Assembly (NCBI GenBank): GCA_965207585.1 | Contig: CBDBMT010000003.1 | Span: 2,170,001-2,234,000 of the forward strand | Source: Bin87 sp965207585 | GTDB lineage: Bacteria; Chloroflexota; Dehalococcoidia; Lucifugimonadales; UBA3495 | DNA: 64,000 bases | Direction of reading: 5' to 3' | In this document: positions 17,254 through 24,712 of the stretch, in pieces | How positions within the stretch are numbered: position 1 is the stretch's first letter | Layout of the letters: every line of letters starts with the position of its first letter | Program-made: the position numbers and the translations under genes | The notes under the pieces: generated by a model | Database searches by the model: none | The model's input: only the letters and a program-made list of their open reading frames with translations | What the model was told of the DNA's origin: nothing

Positions 17254-18420
17254 ATGCCCGAAGACCTGGTCCGCGTTGCCGAAAGTTTTGTGCCGGAAAT
17301 CCTGGCGAACCTCGACCGGATTGACGCGGAGTGTCAACTTCCACCTGATCTGGCCCGCCGTATGGCCGCGCACAACCTCTTCTGCCTGTACGCGCCGCAG
17401 GCTCTGGGCGGCCCCGAACTGGATCCGCTCACGGCATTCCGGGTGGTGGAGACCATATCCCAGGCCGACGGTTCCGCAGGCTGGTGCGTGTTCAACGGCA
17501 GCGCGATCACGGCGGCTCTGGCTCGGCTCACCGTGGATGCGGTCAAGGAGATTTTCGGCGACCCGCCGGCCATGCTGGGCTCCGGTTCCGCCCGCCCCGA
17601 AGGCACCGCGACCATCACCGAGGGCGGCTACATCATCAACGGACGCTGGAACTACCTGAGCGGCATCGACCACTCCACCGCTCTGTTCCTCAACTGCCGC
17701 GTGCTGCAGCACGACGGGTCGCCCGCGCGGAACGACGACGGCAGTCCGGCCATGCGGGTGGTGGTGGCGCCGGTCGACGCCGGAACGGTAATCGACAACT
17801 GGACCACCCTGGGGATGCGGGGCACCGCGAGCAACGACTGCGAGTATTCCGACGTGTTCGTGCCCGCGCGTCACTCTTACCGGCGAGGCGACCCGTCGTA
17901 TCATCCCGGGCCGCTGTACAACCCGGCCCAGACCGCCATCCTGATCAGCTGGACGCTGGCGGCCGCCAACGCCCTGGGCATGGCGCGGGGCGCGATGAAC
18001 GCGTTTCACGACCTGGCCACCGGCGCCGGCACGACCAACTCGCCAATGCTGCTGCGCGACCGCAACTACGTGCAGATCGCATACGGCGAGTGCGAGGCCA
18101 TCCTGGACGGGGCGCGCACCTACGTCCTGGATGCTGTGGGCAGCATGTGGGATGCCCAGGTGCACCAAAAGCCCGATCTGATGGAGCGGGCTGTTCGGGC
18201 GCGACTGGCCATCACCCATGCCATCCGCCGCTCCGTGGACGTTGTTGACCGGCTGTTCAACGTGGCCGGCACCAATGCCATTCACCGCTCGGTGGGGCTG
18301 GAAAGGTTCTTCCGCGACCTGCACGTCAGCGGCCAGCACATATCGGGTCTGCCCAACAACTTCGAATACGGCGGTCAGATGTTGATGGGAGCCGAGACCG
18401 CGGCGTCCCTGTATACGTGA
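17254..18420 (+). CDS. Acyl-CoA dehydrogenase-fold flavin monooxygenase (group D type)
   Basis: 388 residues. Helical N-terminal domain (LPPDLARRMAAHNLFCLYAPQALGGPELDP), middle beta domain (GYIINGRWNYLSGIDHSTALFLNC, WTTLGMRGTASNDCEYSDVFVP) and C-terminal helical bundle ending HISGLPNNFEYGGQ. The W-NYLSG and WTTLGMRGT motifs are shared by acyl-CoA dehydrogenases and by the HpaB/C2-hydroxylase-type flavin monooxygenases. It lacks an obvious catalytic Glu, so a reduced-flavin hydroxylase of aromatic or other organics is more likely than a CoA dehydrogenase. No dedicated reductase is adjacent. Confidence 0.8.
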   Translation: MPEDLVRVAESFVPEILANLDRIDAECQLPPDLARRMAAHNLFCLYAPQALGGPELDPLTAFRVVETISQADGSAGWCVFNGSAITAALARLTVDAVKEIFGDPPAMLGSGSARPEGTATITEGGYIINGRWNYLSGIDHSTALFLNCRVLQHDGSPARNDDGSPAMRVVVAPVDAGTVIDNWTTLGMRGTASNDCEYSDVFVPARHSYRRGDPSYHPGPLYNPAQTAILISWTLAAANALGMARGAMNAFHDLATGAGTTNSPMLLRDRNYVQIAYGECEAILDGARTYVLDAVGSMWDAQVHQKPDLMERAVRARLAITHAIRRSVDVVDRLFNVAGTNAIHRSVGLERFFRDLHVSGQHISGLPNNFEYGGQMLMGAETAASLYT

Positions 18421-18488
18421 GGATCAGGCGGTTAAGGCGAAGGGCGACCAACCGGCCGCCCATTGCTGATAGTCAGGCGCGATGGTCC

Positions 18489-19163
18489 CTATTCCGGGAA
18501 GATGCGCTGGTATATCCCTGGCGAGCCTGCGCCGTGGACCATGTGCGGGCGCACCTCGTGGGTCCAGACCGGGGTGACGATTCGGCTCCAGTTCTGCCAG
18601 GCCTCGCTCTGTGCCACTTCCAGCGACTCCATCTCGTGCACCGTGGCGTACTTGGGCTCGCCCATCACCGCCTGGAACCGGCGGGCACGGATGTAGCCGG
18701 GGACGTCCGCGGTCATCGGCAGGCGCTCGTTGTTGTAGGCGTTGTTCCACGCCTCTTCGAGGTGTTCCGGGATGCCCATACGACCCACGAGGATCAGCGG
18801 CGACATTCCCGCCTGGGCGGTCTCCTCCGATAGCTCGTCGGGATGCACCCGCCGGTAGAGGTTGCGGATGTACTCCGTACCGATGACGCTGGGGGACATG
18901 CGCCTGGACCACTCGGTCGGTTCGTTCAGCCACTTCTGCCACTCGTCCGAGTACCAGGCCTCGTGGCTGTCCAACTCGTAAACCGCCAGGTACTTCGGTC
19001 CGCCCTGGACCGCCTCGTACCGGGCCGCATCAAGCACGCCCGGTATCGACAGCCGCTCGGGAATGTGTTCCTCGTTGTACCAGCGGTTGTACTCCTCGTC
19101 GTGCTCTGGCGCCACGTCGCTGTACACCAGAAGCAGGCCGTCGCCCTTTTTCCTCGTCGCCAT
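18489..19163 (-). CDS. Tandem dimeric alpha/beta-barrel (EthD/ABM-like) protein
   Basis: 224 residues forming two ferredoxin-like repeats, each with a YNxWYNEEHIPERLSIPGVLDAARYEAVQG-type core: the first at about 15-95, the second (WNNAYNNERLPMTADVPGYIRARRFQAVMGEPKYATVHEME) at about 130-200. Such dimeric barrels include EthD (ether degradation) and antibiotic-biosynthesis monooxygenases, often accessory proteins of oxygenases. The His of the first repeat is absent in the second. ATG 19163 has GGAGT about 9 bases upstream. It converges with the preceding oxygenase gene. Confidence 0.7.
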   Translation of the reverse strand: MATRKKGDGLLLVYSDVAPEHDEEYNRWYNEEHIPERLSIPGVLDAARYEAVQGGPKYLAVYELDSHEAWYSDEWQKWLNEPTEWSRRMSPSVIGTEYIRNLYRRVHPDELSEETAQAGMSPLILVGRMGIPEHLEEAWNNAYNNERLPMTADVPGYIRARRFQAVMGEPKYATVHEMESLEVAQSEAWQNWSRIVTPVWTHEVRPHMVHGAGSPGIYQRIFPE

Positions 19164-19324
19164 CGTTCTACTCCGTATCACCGGACGCCGTGCAGCGTCA
19201 CCGGGTCGTCAAACTGGCGCGCAGTATAGCACCGGGGCGGGCTGTCATCGGATCACGGTTCTCATGTTCGCGGCTTATCCGGGATGGTTGTTTTCACCAG
19301 CTCACCGTTGGGCGGTTCGCGGTG

Positions 19325-19330
19325 TATAAT
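19325..19330 (+). promoter_or_regulatory. TATAAT -10 element of the Baeyer-Villiger-type gene
   Basis: TATAAT 57 bases upstream of ATG 19388, within a 224-base divergent gap. A TGCTATACT on the other strand near 19217-19227 may serve the EthD-like gene. Confidence 0.45.
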
Positions 19331-19387
19331 CGGCCCACCGTTTTCACTTTTTGGCCGACGCGTGCCACCAGGCAACAGGAGGGTTTT

Positions 19388-21022
19388 ATGGCTACGTCGT
19401 TGCAGCAGACGACTTCCAACGGGCAGTCCGGCGGAGGCGTGGAGGAGTTTGAAGTTATCGTGATTGGCGCCGGCGTCACGGGGTTGTATTCCCTGTACCG
19501 GCTGCGTCAGCTGGGGTTCTCGGTGCAATCCCTGGAGGAAGGCACCGGCGTCGGCGGCACGTGGTACTGGAACCGTTACCCCGGAGCCCGGTTCGACTCC
19601 GAGAGCTACACCTACGGCTACTCCTTCTCCGAGGAGCTGCTCCAGGAATGGGAATGGCAGGAGCACTACTCCAGCCAGCCCGAGAACGAGCGCTACCTGA
19701 ACTACGTGGCCGACAAGTTCGACTTGCGCCGGGATATCCGCTTCAATTCCCGGGTCGCCTCCCTGGTCTACGACGAAGACGCCAACCGCTGGAACGTCAC
19801 TACCGACGACGGGTACCAGGCCCGCGCGCAGTTCGTCATCACCGCCATCGGCATCCTGTCGGCGCGCTACGTGCCCGATTTCGAAGGTCTGGACAGCTAC
19901 GAAGGAGCCTGGTGCCACACCAACCGCTGGCCCAAGGAGGGCATGGACCTGGCCGGCAAGCGCGTGGGCGTCATCGGGACCGGCGCTACCGCCGTTCAGT
20001 TGATCCCGGAGATCGTGGACGAGGTTTCCCACCTGACGGTTTTCCAGCGCACCGCGAACTACTGCGTGCCTCTCCGCAACGCTGTCATCGACCGAGAGAC
20101 CCAGGACTACATCAAGTCGCACTACCCCGAGATTTTCGAGCAGTGCCTTGCCACCCCCGGCTCTTTCATGCATGAGTTCGATCCCCGGTCGGCCCTGGCC
20201 GTGTCCGAAGAGGAAAAGCTGGAGCAGTACGAGCGGCTGTGGGCCGAGCCCGGATTTAAGAAGTGGCTTTCAAACTTCTACGACATCATGATGCCCGGCC
20301 AGGCCAACGAGGATTACGCCGAGTTCGTTCGCAACAAGATCCGCGAGCGCGTGCACGACCCCGAGGTGGCGGAGAAGCTGGTGCCGAAGAACCACATGTT
20401 CGGCTCCAAGCGCCTGCCCTGCGAGAGCGGGTACTACGAGGTCTACAACCGCGACAACGTCCTGCTGGTCGATGTCCGCGAAGACCCCATCGCCCGCCTG
20501 ACCCCCCGCGGGATCCAGCTGGAGAGCGGCGGCGAGCACGAGCTCGACGTCATCATCTTCGCCACCGGCTACGACGCCGTTACCGGCCCGCTCAACCTGA
20601 TTCACATCCAGGGCATCGGCGGCGAGGTCCTCAAGGAAAAGTTCGCCAACGGCCCCCGCACCTACATGGGCATGTCCAGCTACAATTTCCCCAACATTTT
20701 CACCATCAACGCCGCCTCCGTGGGCAACTTTCCCCGTTCCGCCGAGCCGCTGGTCGAGTGGGTCACCGACGCCATCGCCCACGTGCGCGACAACGGCCAT
20801 AGCCGGATCATGGCTACTTCCGAAGCTGAGGACGCGTGGGTGCGGCACATGAGGGAGGACAGCGAGAACATCCTGCGCACCCAGGCCGATTCCTGGTTCG
20901 TGGGCGCCAACATCCCGGGCAAGGCCCGCGTACTGCTCACCGCACCGGACACGGCGCCGGCGATGCGGGCCAAGCGCGCCGAGGTGGAGGCCAACGGCTA
21001 CGAGGGGTTCACCCTGGACTGA
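19388..21022 (+). CDS. Baeyer-Villiger-type flavin monooxygenase
   Basis: 544 residues. N-terminal FAD Rossmann motif VIVIGAGVTGLYSLYRL, then GTWYWNRYPGARFDSESYTYGYSF and DIRFNSRV. The Baeyer-Villiger fingerprint appears as YEGAWCHTNRWP (about residues 171-182; Tyr replaces the usual Phe), followed by the NADPH Rossmann motif VGVIGTGATAVQLIPEI and the late DVIIFATGYDAVTG. Such enzymes insert oxygen into ketones using NADPH and O2 (cyclohexanone monooxygenase family). AGGAGG lies 6 bases before the ATG. No esterase for the product ester is adjacent. Confidence 0.92.
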   Translation: MATSLQQTTSNGQSGGGVEEFEVIVIGAGVTGLYSLYRLRQLGFSVQSLEEGTGVGGTWYWNRYPGARFDSESYTYGYSFSEELLQEWEWQEHYSSQPENERYLNYVADKFDLRRDIRFNSRVASLVYDEDANRWNVTTDDGYQARAQFVITAIGILSARYVPDFEGLDSYEGAWCHTNRWPKEGMDLAGKRVGVIGTGATAVQLIPEIVDEVSHLTVFQRTANYCVPLRNAVIDRETQDYIKSHYPEIFEQCLATPGSFMHEFDPRSALAVSEEEKLEQYERLWAEPGFKKWLSNFYDIMMPGQANEDYAEFVRNKIRERVHDPEVAEKLVPKNHMFGSKRLPCESGYYEVYNRDNVLLVDVREDPIARLTPRGIQLESGGEHELDVIIFATGYDAVTGPLNLIHIQGIGGEVLKEKFANGPRTYMGMSSYNFPNIFTINAASVGNFPRSAEPLVEWVTDAIAHVRDNGHSRIMATSEAEDAWVRHMREDSENILRTQADSWFVGANIPGKARVLLTAPDTAPAMRAKRAEVEANGYEGFTLD

Positions 21023-21041
21023 TTGGCAGGCGTTCGGAAAT

Positions 21042-21153
21042 CGTCAGAAGCAGGATTCACGGGATTTTGTGATTTGACAGGATTGGGAGATCTTCATCGC
21101 GGAACGATTCCAATCCTGATAATCCCTGAATCCTGAAAATCCTGCTTCTAACG
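21042..21153. repeat. 112-bp imperfect inverted-repeat element, copy 1
   Basis: Sequence bounded by CGTCAGAAGCAGGATT and its near-complement AATCCTGCTTCTAACG, able to fold into one long imperfect hairpin. A second copy of identical length lies at 31897-32008. It sits between the 3' ends of two convergent genes (the monooxygenase and the MFS carrier), where it could terminate both. No ORF inside; resembles non-autonomous MITE-like bacterial repeats. Confidence 0.8.
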
Positions 21154-21212
21154 AAAATCCCTGCCATCTATTCATCCGTGCGAAGAATCCGCTGGCGAAT
21201 CGCCCAAGGTTG

Positions 21213-22520
21213 CTATTCCTGGGTTGGTGCGGGGTTGTCGGGCCGCTTTGCCAGCAGGAATGCGCCGGCCGATACCATCTGCAGCACTCCGACGGCCACC
21301 AGGGCGGGTACGAAACTGCCCGTGCGGTCAAAGACCCATCCGGCAGCCGCCGGGACTATCGGCCCGCTGATGCCGTAGAACAGGGTCATCACTCCTACCA
21401 GCGTTCCGAAGCTGCGCCGGCCGAAGTATTCGCCCACCGTTATCCAGGCCAGGGAACTTACGCCTTGCCCGGTGGCCGAGGAAACGATCAGGAACCAGGC
21501 CACCGCGTCCCCGTCCAGCAGCAGGGCCGCGACGGAACAAAGGGCGACCAGCGCCATGGCTCCGCTCAGCAGCCAGCGGGGCGATGCCCACGCGGCGGCG
21601 AGCCCCATGCCGAACCGGGCCGGAATGGTGGCGAAGTAGGTGATCGACAGGTAGATGGAGGTCCGTTCTTCGGCCACGCCTTTCCAGATCAGGATGGGGA
21701 TCTGGTTGATGACCAGCACGTCCGACGGAACCGTGCGCAGGGCGGCGCCCACCGTCAGCGCCCAGAAGGAAAGCGTGACCAGCGCCTGGGTCGCCGAGTA
21801 GTCCAGCCGACGATGACCGGTGGCTCCGGCGAGCCTTGACCCGCCGCGCGCCGAGCCTGATTCGATCACGCCGGCGCCGTAGGGTCGCAATCCCATGTCC
21901 TCGGGTCGACTGCGGATAATCGCCACGGCCGGGACGGTCAGGACGCACACCAGGATGCCGGCGACCACCGCCGTGGGTCGCCAACCGAACTGGTCCGCGG
22001 TGGCGCTGAGCGCCGGGAGGATGGCCGCCGCTCCGCCCATGACGGCAGTGTTGATCACTGCCAGGGCCAAGGCCTTGCGCTGCTCGAACCACTGATTGAC
22101 CACCGTCATCAAGGTCGGGAAGATTCCGAGGCCCCGTCCAATCGACGCGATGACCGAGTAGAACGCCACGATGGCCCAGAACGACTCAGCGAAACCCAGC
22201 GCGGCGAAGCCCAGTCCGGAGAGCAGGCCCCCGGCCAGAATCAGACGGCGCGCGCCGTAACGGTCAGCCAGCCACCCGGCTGCCAACGACGTGACGTCGC
22301 CCACGCCCCATGCTGCCCCGACTACGAAGGCAGACTGACCGGATGTCAGGCCCAGCTCATCGCGAACGGGAACCGAAAACGCCAGGTATCCGGGAATAAC
22401 CACGCCAAAGGCGAAGAAGCCCAGGACTACCGCAGCGGAGAGTACCCACCATCCGTAGAAGACACCGCCCGGGTCGTCTGGTTCCCGGGCGGAGTTCAGG
22501 CGGCGCGAGAGCCCGCGCAA
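21213..22520 (-). CDS. MFS transporter (monocarboxylate/oxalate-formate antiporter-like)
   Basis: 435 residues, about 12 hydrophobic segments starting FYGWWVLSAAVVLGFFAFGVVIPGY. The loop 2-3 motif GWLADRYGARRLILAGG is the MFS signature, with RGLGIFPTLMTVVNQWFEQRKALALAV in the TM4-5 area. A long cytoplasmic loop (residues ~190-235) separates the halves. Substrate is probably an organic acid by similarity to the OFA/MCT branch; not provable here. Starts 8 bases after the cupin gene, so the two form an operon. Confidence 0.88.
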   Translation of the reverse strand: MRGLSRRLNSAREPDDPGGVFYGWWVLSAAVVLGFFAFGVVIPGYLAFSVPVRDELGLTSGQSAFVVGAAWGVGDVTSLAAGWLADRYGARRLILAGGLLSGLGFAALGFAESFWAIVAFYSVIASIGRGLGIFPTLMTVVNQWFEQRKALALAVINTAVMGGAAAILPALSATADQFGWRPTAVVAGILVCVLTVPAVAIIRSRPEDMGLRPYGAGVIESGSARGGSRLAGATGHRRLDYSATQALVTLSFWALTVGAALRTVPSDVLVINQIPILIWKGVAEERTSIYLSITYFATIPARFGMGLAAAWASPRWLLSGAMALVALCSVAALLLDGDAVAWFLIVSSATGQGVSSLAWITVGEYFGRRSFGTLVGVMTLFYGISGPIVPAAAGWVFDRTGSFVPALVAVGVLQMVSAGAFLLAKRPDNPAPTQE

Positions 22521-22528
22521 CGGGCTCC

Positions 22529-22897
22529 CTAATCCGCCAGGGGAATCACGAGGTACACCCTTTCCTCGCCACCAACCACGCGGGTGGTGTGGCCCTGGCC
22601 CGTGAGGTCTTCTGCCAGCAGGACGTCCCCGGGCCCGACGCGGTGCGTGGTGCCGTCGCTCAACCCGATCTCGGCCTGACCGGCCAGGGTCACGGTGTAC
22701 TGCCGGCGGGGCGCGCAGTGGAAGTCCAGGAAGTAGTCGGGCGGCGAGATGCGGATCGTCATGCCGCTGGTGGCCTGCATGGGGGTGCCTCGTCCATAGG
22801 CCCCCTCGGTGTCCAGGAAGTCCTCGAAGGGCGGCTCGTAGTGCTCGAGACGGGACTGGCCGTCGGGACCGGTGAAAACGCGCACGAACTGAGGCAT
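22529..22897 (-). CDS. Cupin-domain protein
   Basis: 122 residues. Single small beta-barrel: FLDFHCAPRRQYTVTLAGQAEIGLSDGTTHRVGPGDVLLAEDLTGQGHTTRV fits the two cupin motifs, with HC...Q..T and the late H as possible metal ligands. Start ATG 22897 has GGAG 8 bases upstream; the longer open frame would run through a dispersed repeat. Probably a small metal-binding oxygenase-like or regulatory partner of the MFS carrier encoded next. Confidence 0.75.
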   Translation of the reverse strand: MPQFVRVFTGPDGQSRLEHYEPPFEDFLDTEGAYGRGTPMQATSGMTIRISPPDYFLDFHCAPRRQYTVTLAGQAEIGLSDGTTHRVGPGDVLLAEDLTGQGHTTRVVGGEERVYLVIPLAD

Positions 22898-22922
22898 GAG
22901 AAAACTCCTACAACTGTAACCG

Positions 22923-22948
22923 GCATTCCGGCAAAAGCCGGAATCCAG
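22923..22948. repeat. Dispersed palindrome (ATTCCGGC...GCCGGAAT type), single copy
   Basis: GCATTCCGGCAAAAGCCGGA-type hairpin ending in ATCCAG. It lies between the putative TATAAT at 22969-22974 (minus) and the cupin start, so it would be inside the 5' leader. Same family as copies at 30806, 36621, 37937 and 52713. Confidence 0.8.
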
Positions 22949-22968
22949 GCTGATTTCCGGCGCCGCCA

Positions 22969-22974
22969 ATTATA
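22969..22974 (-). promoter_or_regulatory. TATAAT -10 element of cupin-MFS operon
   Basis: Minus-strand TATAAT 72 bases before ATG 22897; the palindromic repeat at 22923-22948 lies between it and the start codon. Confidence 0.35.
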
Positions 22975-22980
22975 CCGGGC

Positions 22981-23313
22981 CTACTCGCCGGGGCGGTCGT
23001 CCGTCGTGGGACGCTGCGTCACCCACGACACGTTGTCGGCTTCGCCGCCGCTGCCCTGGGACCGGCGCAGGTAGTCGACCGCGCGGTTGATCACCACCGC
23101 GCCGAAAAGTCCGGCCGCCGCTCCCAGAGGGAAGGCCAGCAAACCCCCGGCCACGCACAGCACGATGAGCACGTGGGGCTCCACTATGGCCCGGTCGTTC
23201 AGCTCGGCGATCCGCGCGAACCGCGAGGCGATGGCCCAGGCGACGTAGCCGCCGGCCGCGCTGCCGACGCCGGCCGCGCTGATGATGTAAAACAGCCTGG
23301 TGGGAGTGAACAT
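22981..23313 (-). CDS. Hypothetical membrane protein, ~110 aa
   Basis: Two hydrophobic segments (RLFYIISAAGVGSAAGGYVAWAIA near the N terminus and VLIVLCVAGGLLAFPLGAAAGLFGAVVI in the middle) and a hydrophilic C-terminal tail. No family recognised. ATG 23313 is preferred; a GTG six codons upstream is possible. The ribosome-binding site is weak in both cases. Confidence 0.55.
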   Translation of the reverse strand: MFTPTRLFYIISAAGVGSAAGGYVAWAIASRFARIAELNDRAIVEPHVLIVLCVAGGLLAFPLGAAAGLFGAVVINRAVDYLRRSQGSGGEADNVSWVTQRPTTDDRPGE

Positions 23314-23420
23314 GGTTGCTTTCCCAAACACCCTGAAGATTGGTTTGCCAGTCGAAATTTACGTTAGCAATGCTAGCACAATTGGTATATGGAATACGCC
23401 TGTGGATTGGCACGGATTCG

Positions 23421-23485
23421 TTAGCCCTGTGCAAAACTCGGCCTGACGAAAGAGCCAAGACGGATTTCGTCAGATGGTGACGGAA
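23421..23485 (+). repeat. Left terminal inverted repeat of the mobile element
   Basis: Begins TTAGCCCTGTGCAAAACT and ends TGGTGACGGAA. The complement of 27731-27795 aligns without gaps. Confidence 0.8.
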
Positions 23486-23614
23486 TACGAAGCGCCCCAT
23501 CGGCGTTGTCCGGTAGGGGCGTTAATCGTAGAATGACCGGGGCGGCTTGCCGCCCTCATTGCTTGTCAGAAAAGCACGAGGGCAATCCTTGGCAACGCTA
23601 AGGAGGTGATAGGC

Positions 23615-23653
23615 GTGCTGGACCTAGATAAGGACCCTATGGCACCAGTATGA
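23615..23653 (+). CDS. Putative 12-residue leader-like ORF (MLDLDKDPMAPV)
   Basis: GTG-initiated 12-codon ORF preceded by AAGGAGGTGAT (23600-23610), an unusually full Shine-Dalgarno match, with the GGAGG core 8 bases from the GTG. It is followed by overlapping alternative pairings (CGGGC 23657-23661 with GCCCG 23683-23687; CTGAG 23661-23665 with CTCAG 23691-23695) and then a perfect 14-bp hairpin. This layout resembles a translated leader. But no gene follows on this strand before the convergent membrane-protein gene, so its role is unclear. Confidence 0.35.
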   Translation: MLDLDKDPMAPV

Positions 23654-23697
23654 CTGCGGGCTGAGGTTGCTTGGCAGCTTCGGCCCGTAGCTCAGCA

Positions 23698-23734
23698 GCC
23701 GCCCCGGTCATAATACCAAGATGACCGGGGCGGC
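23698..23734. terminator. Perfect 14-bp hairpin, terminator-like
   Basis: GCCGCCCCGGTCAT and ATGACCGGGGCGGC separated by 9 bases, 27 bases past the stop of the minus-strand membrane gene. No U-run on either side. The right arm (ATGACCGGGGCGGC) recurs at 23533-23546, so an alternative long-range pairing with the left arm is possible. Confidence 0.45.
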
Positions 23735-23761
23735 TGTCAAATCCCTCGGCAGAGCCGGCAT

Positions 23762-24337
23762 TCAGTTCAAGCAAGCTCTCAAGCCACGTCGCATGACCCC
23801 GTAAAGTTCGTATTCAGCATCCAGGCCAGGTTTGCCATACTCCAGAGACAGGGTGTAAAGCCATTCGTGAACGTCTCCAGGTGCATCCCACCGATGCGGG
23901 ATTCCCGTATCCCGCAGATACTCATCGAGACCGTGGCGGTATACTTCCCATCCGAACTCGTCCTTTTCCCAGCAATCAATGAAGGTATAGAGCACTTGCG
24001 TATCAGATAAAGTGCCGACCTGGTCACGGGATATATTTTTGACGACCAGCCCCTGTTGCGGCTGTAGCGTCGGCACTTGAGTAGGAGTTCGATTTGGTGT
24101 TGGAATAACCCGTGCCGTGTGATTAGGCGTAGGCTCTGTGCCGAATACCGCACTGAGAATGCCTATCACCAAGATGATGGCAACGGATGAAACCGAGATG
24201 CCGGTAATGCCTAGATAGCGTCGTATGCGGGGAACGGCCACTCCGACCAGCATCGAAGCCAGCGGGAATAGCAACAACGCTCCGATCACCCACTCCCACC
24301 AGGGATACCCTCGACGGCCCTGCTTTCCCTGCTCCAC
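23762..24337 (-). CDS. Membrane-anchored protein of unknown function (element cargo)
   Basis: 191 residues. GTG 24337 is chosen because GGAGG lies 7 bases upstream. Two adjacent transmembrane helices (WEWVIGALLLFPLASMLVGV and ISVSSVAIILVIGILSAVFG) are followed by a Thr/Pro linker (TPNHTARVIPTPNRTPTQVP) and an acidic, tryptophan-containing ~100-residue domain that probably lies outside the membrane (VLYTFIDCWEKDEFGWEVYRHGLDEYLRDTG). No enzyme motif or known family seen. It is inside the inverted repeats and convergent to the leader-like ORF. Confidence 0.6.
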   Translation of the reverse strand: MEQGKQGRRGYPWWEWVIGALLLFPLASMLVGVAVPRIRRYLGITGISVSSVAIILVIGILSAVFGTEPTPNHTARVIPTPNRTPTQVPTLQPQQGLVVKNISRDQVGTLSDTQVLYTFIDCWEKDEFGWEVYRHGLDEYLRDTGIPHRWDAPGDVHEWLYTLSLEYGKPGLDAEYELYGVMRRGLRACLN

Positions 24338-24712
24338 AGCTGGAACCTCCTCGCGACACCAGGATGAGGCTACTTGCTGAAGGTGCCAGTCCAGGGCAGC
24401 GCCGCGAGAAGGCGCGACGCCTCTCCGTGGATATGCTGCCCTGGCCCCGGAATTTCCGGGGTAGGACGACACCTTCAGCGTGAGCAGGGTACTCCGCTGA
24501 AATGAACATGTCAAAGGTTTCGTGCGGGAGCCAAGTATAAACAGAAAATGAACACCCTCAATATTTTGAGCATGTTCATTGCTCAAAATTAGAGCTGGGA
24601 GCACGAATTTGGTATAATTGAGTTTGACATAACAGCAAAAAGGCCGTCGGTAGCGCCAACTACCGACGGCCTGGTAACCACTTCGCCTCTTCTTTGGTAG
24701 GGACGGGCTTCC
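24338..24712. other. Gap between cargo gene and transposase
   Basis: 375 bases without a convincing gene. It contains the ribosome-binding site of the minus-strand membrane gene, an AT-rich stretch (24525-24640) with TATAAT at 24613-24618, and a 13-bp perfect hairpin. One IS end probably lies here, but I could not identify matching short terminal repeats on the other side of the transposase. Confidence 0.5.
24641..24672 (-). terminator. 13-bp perfect hairpin with U-run on the minus strand
   Basis: AGGCCGTCGGTAG and CTACCGACGGCCT with a 6-base loop; read leftward it is followed by TTTTT. It would stop transcription coming from the transposase side toward the membrane-protein gene, or form a structured end of the IS. 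Confidence 0.55.
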
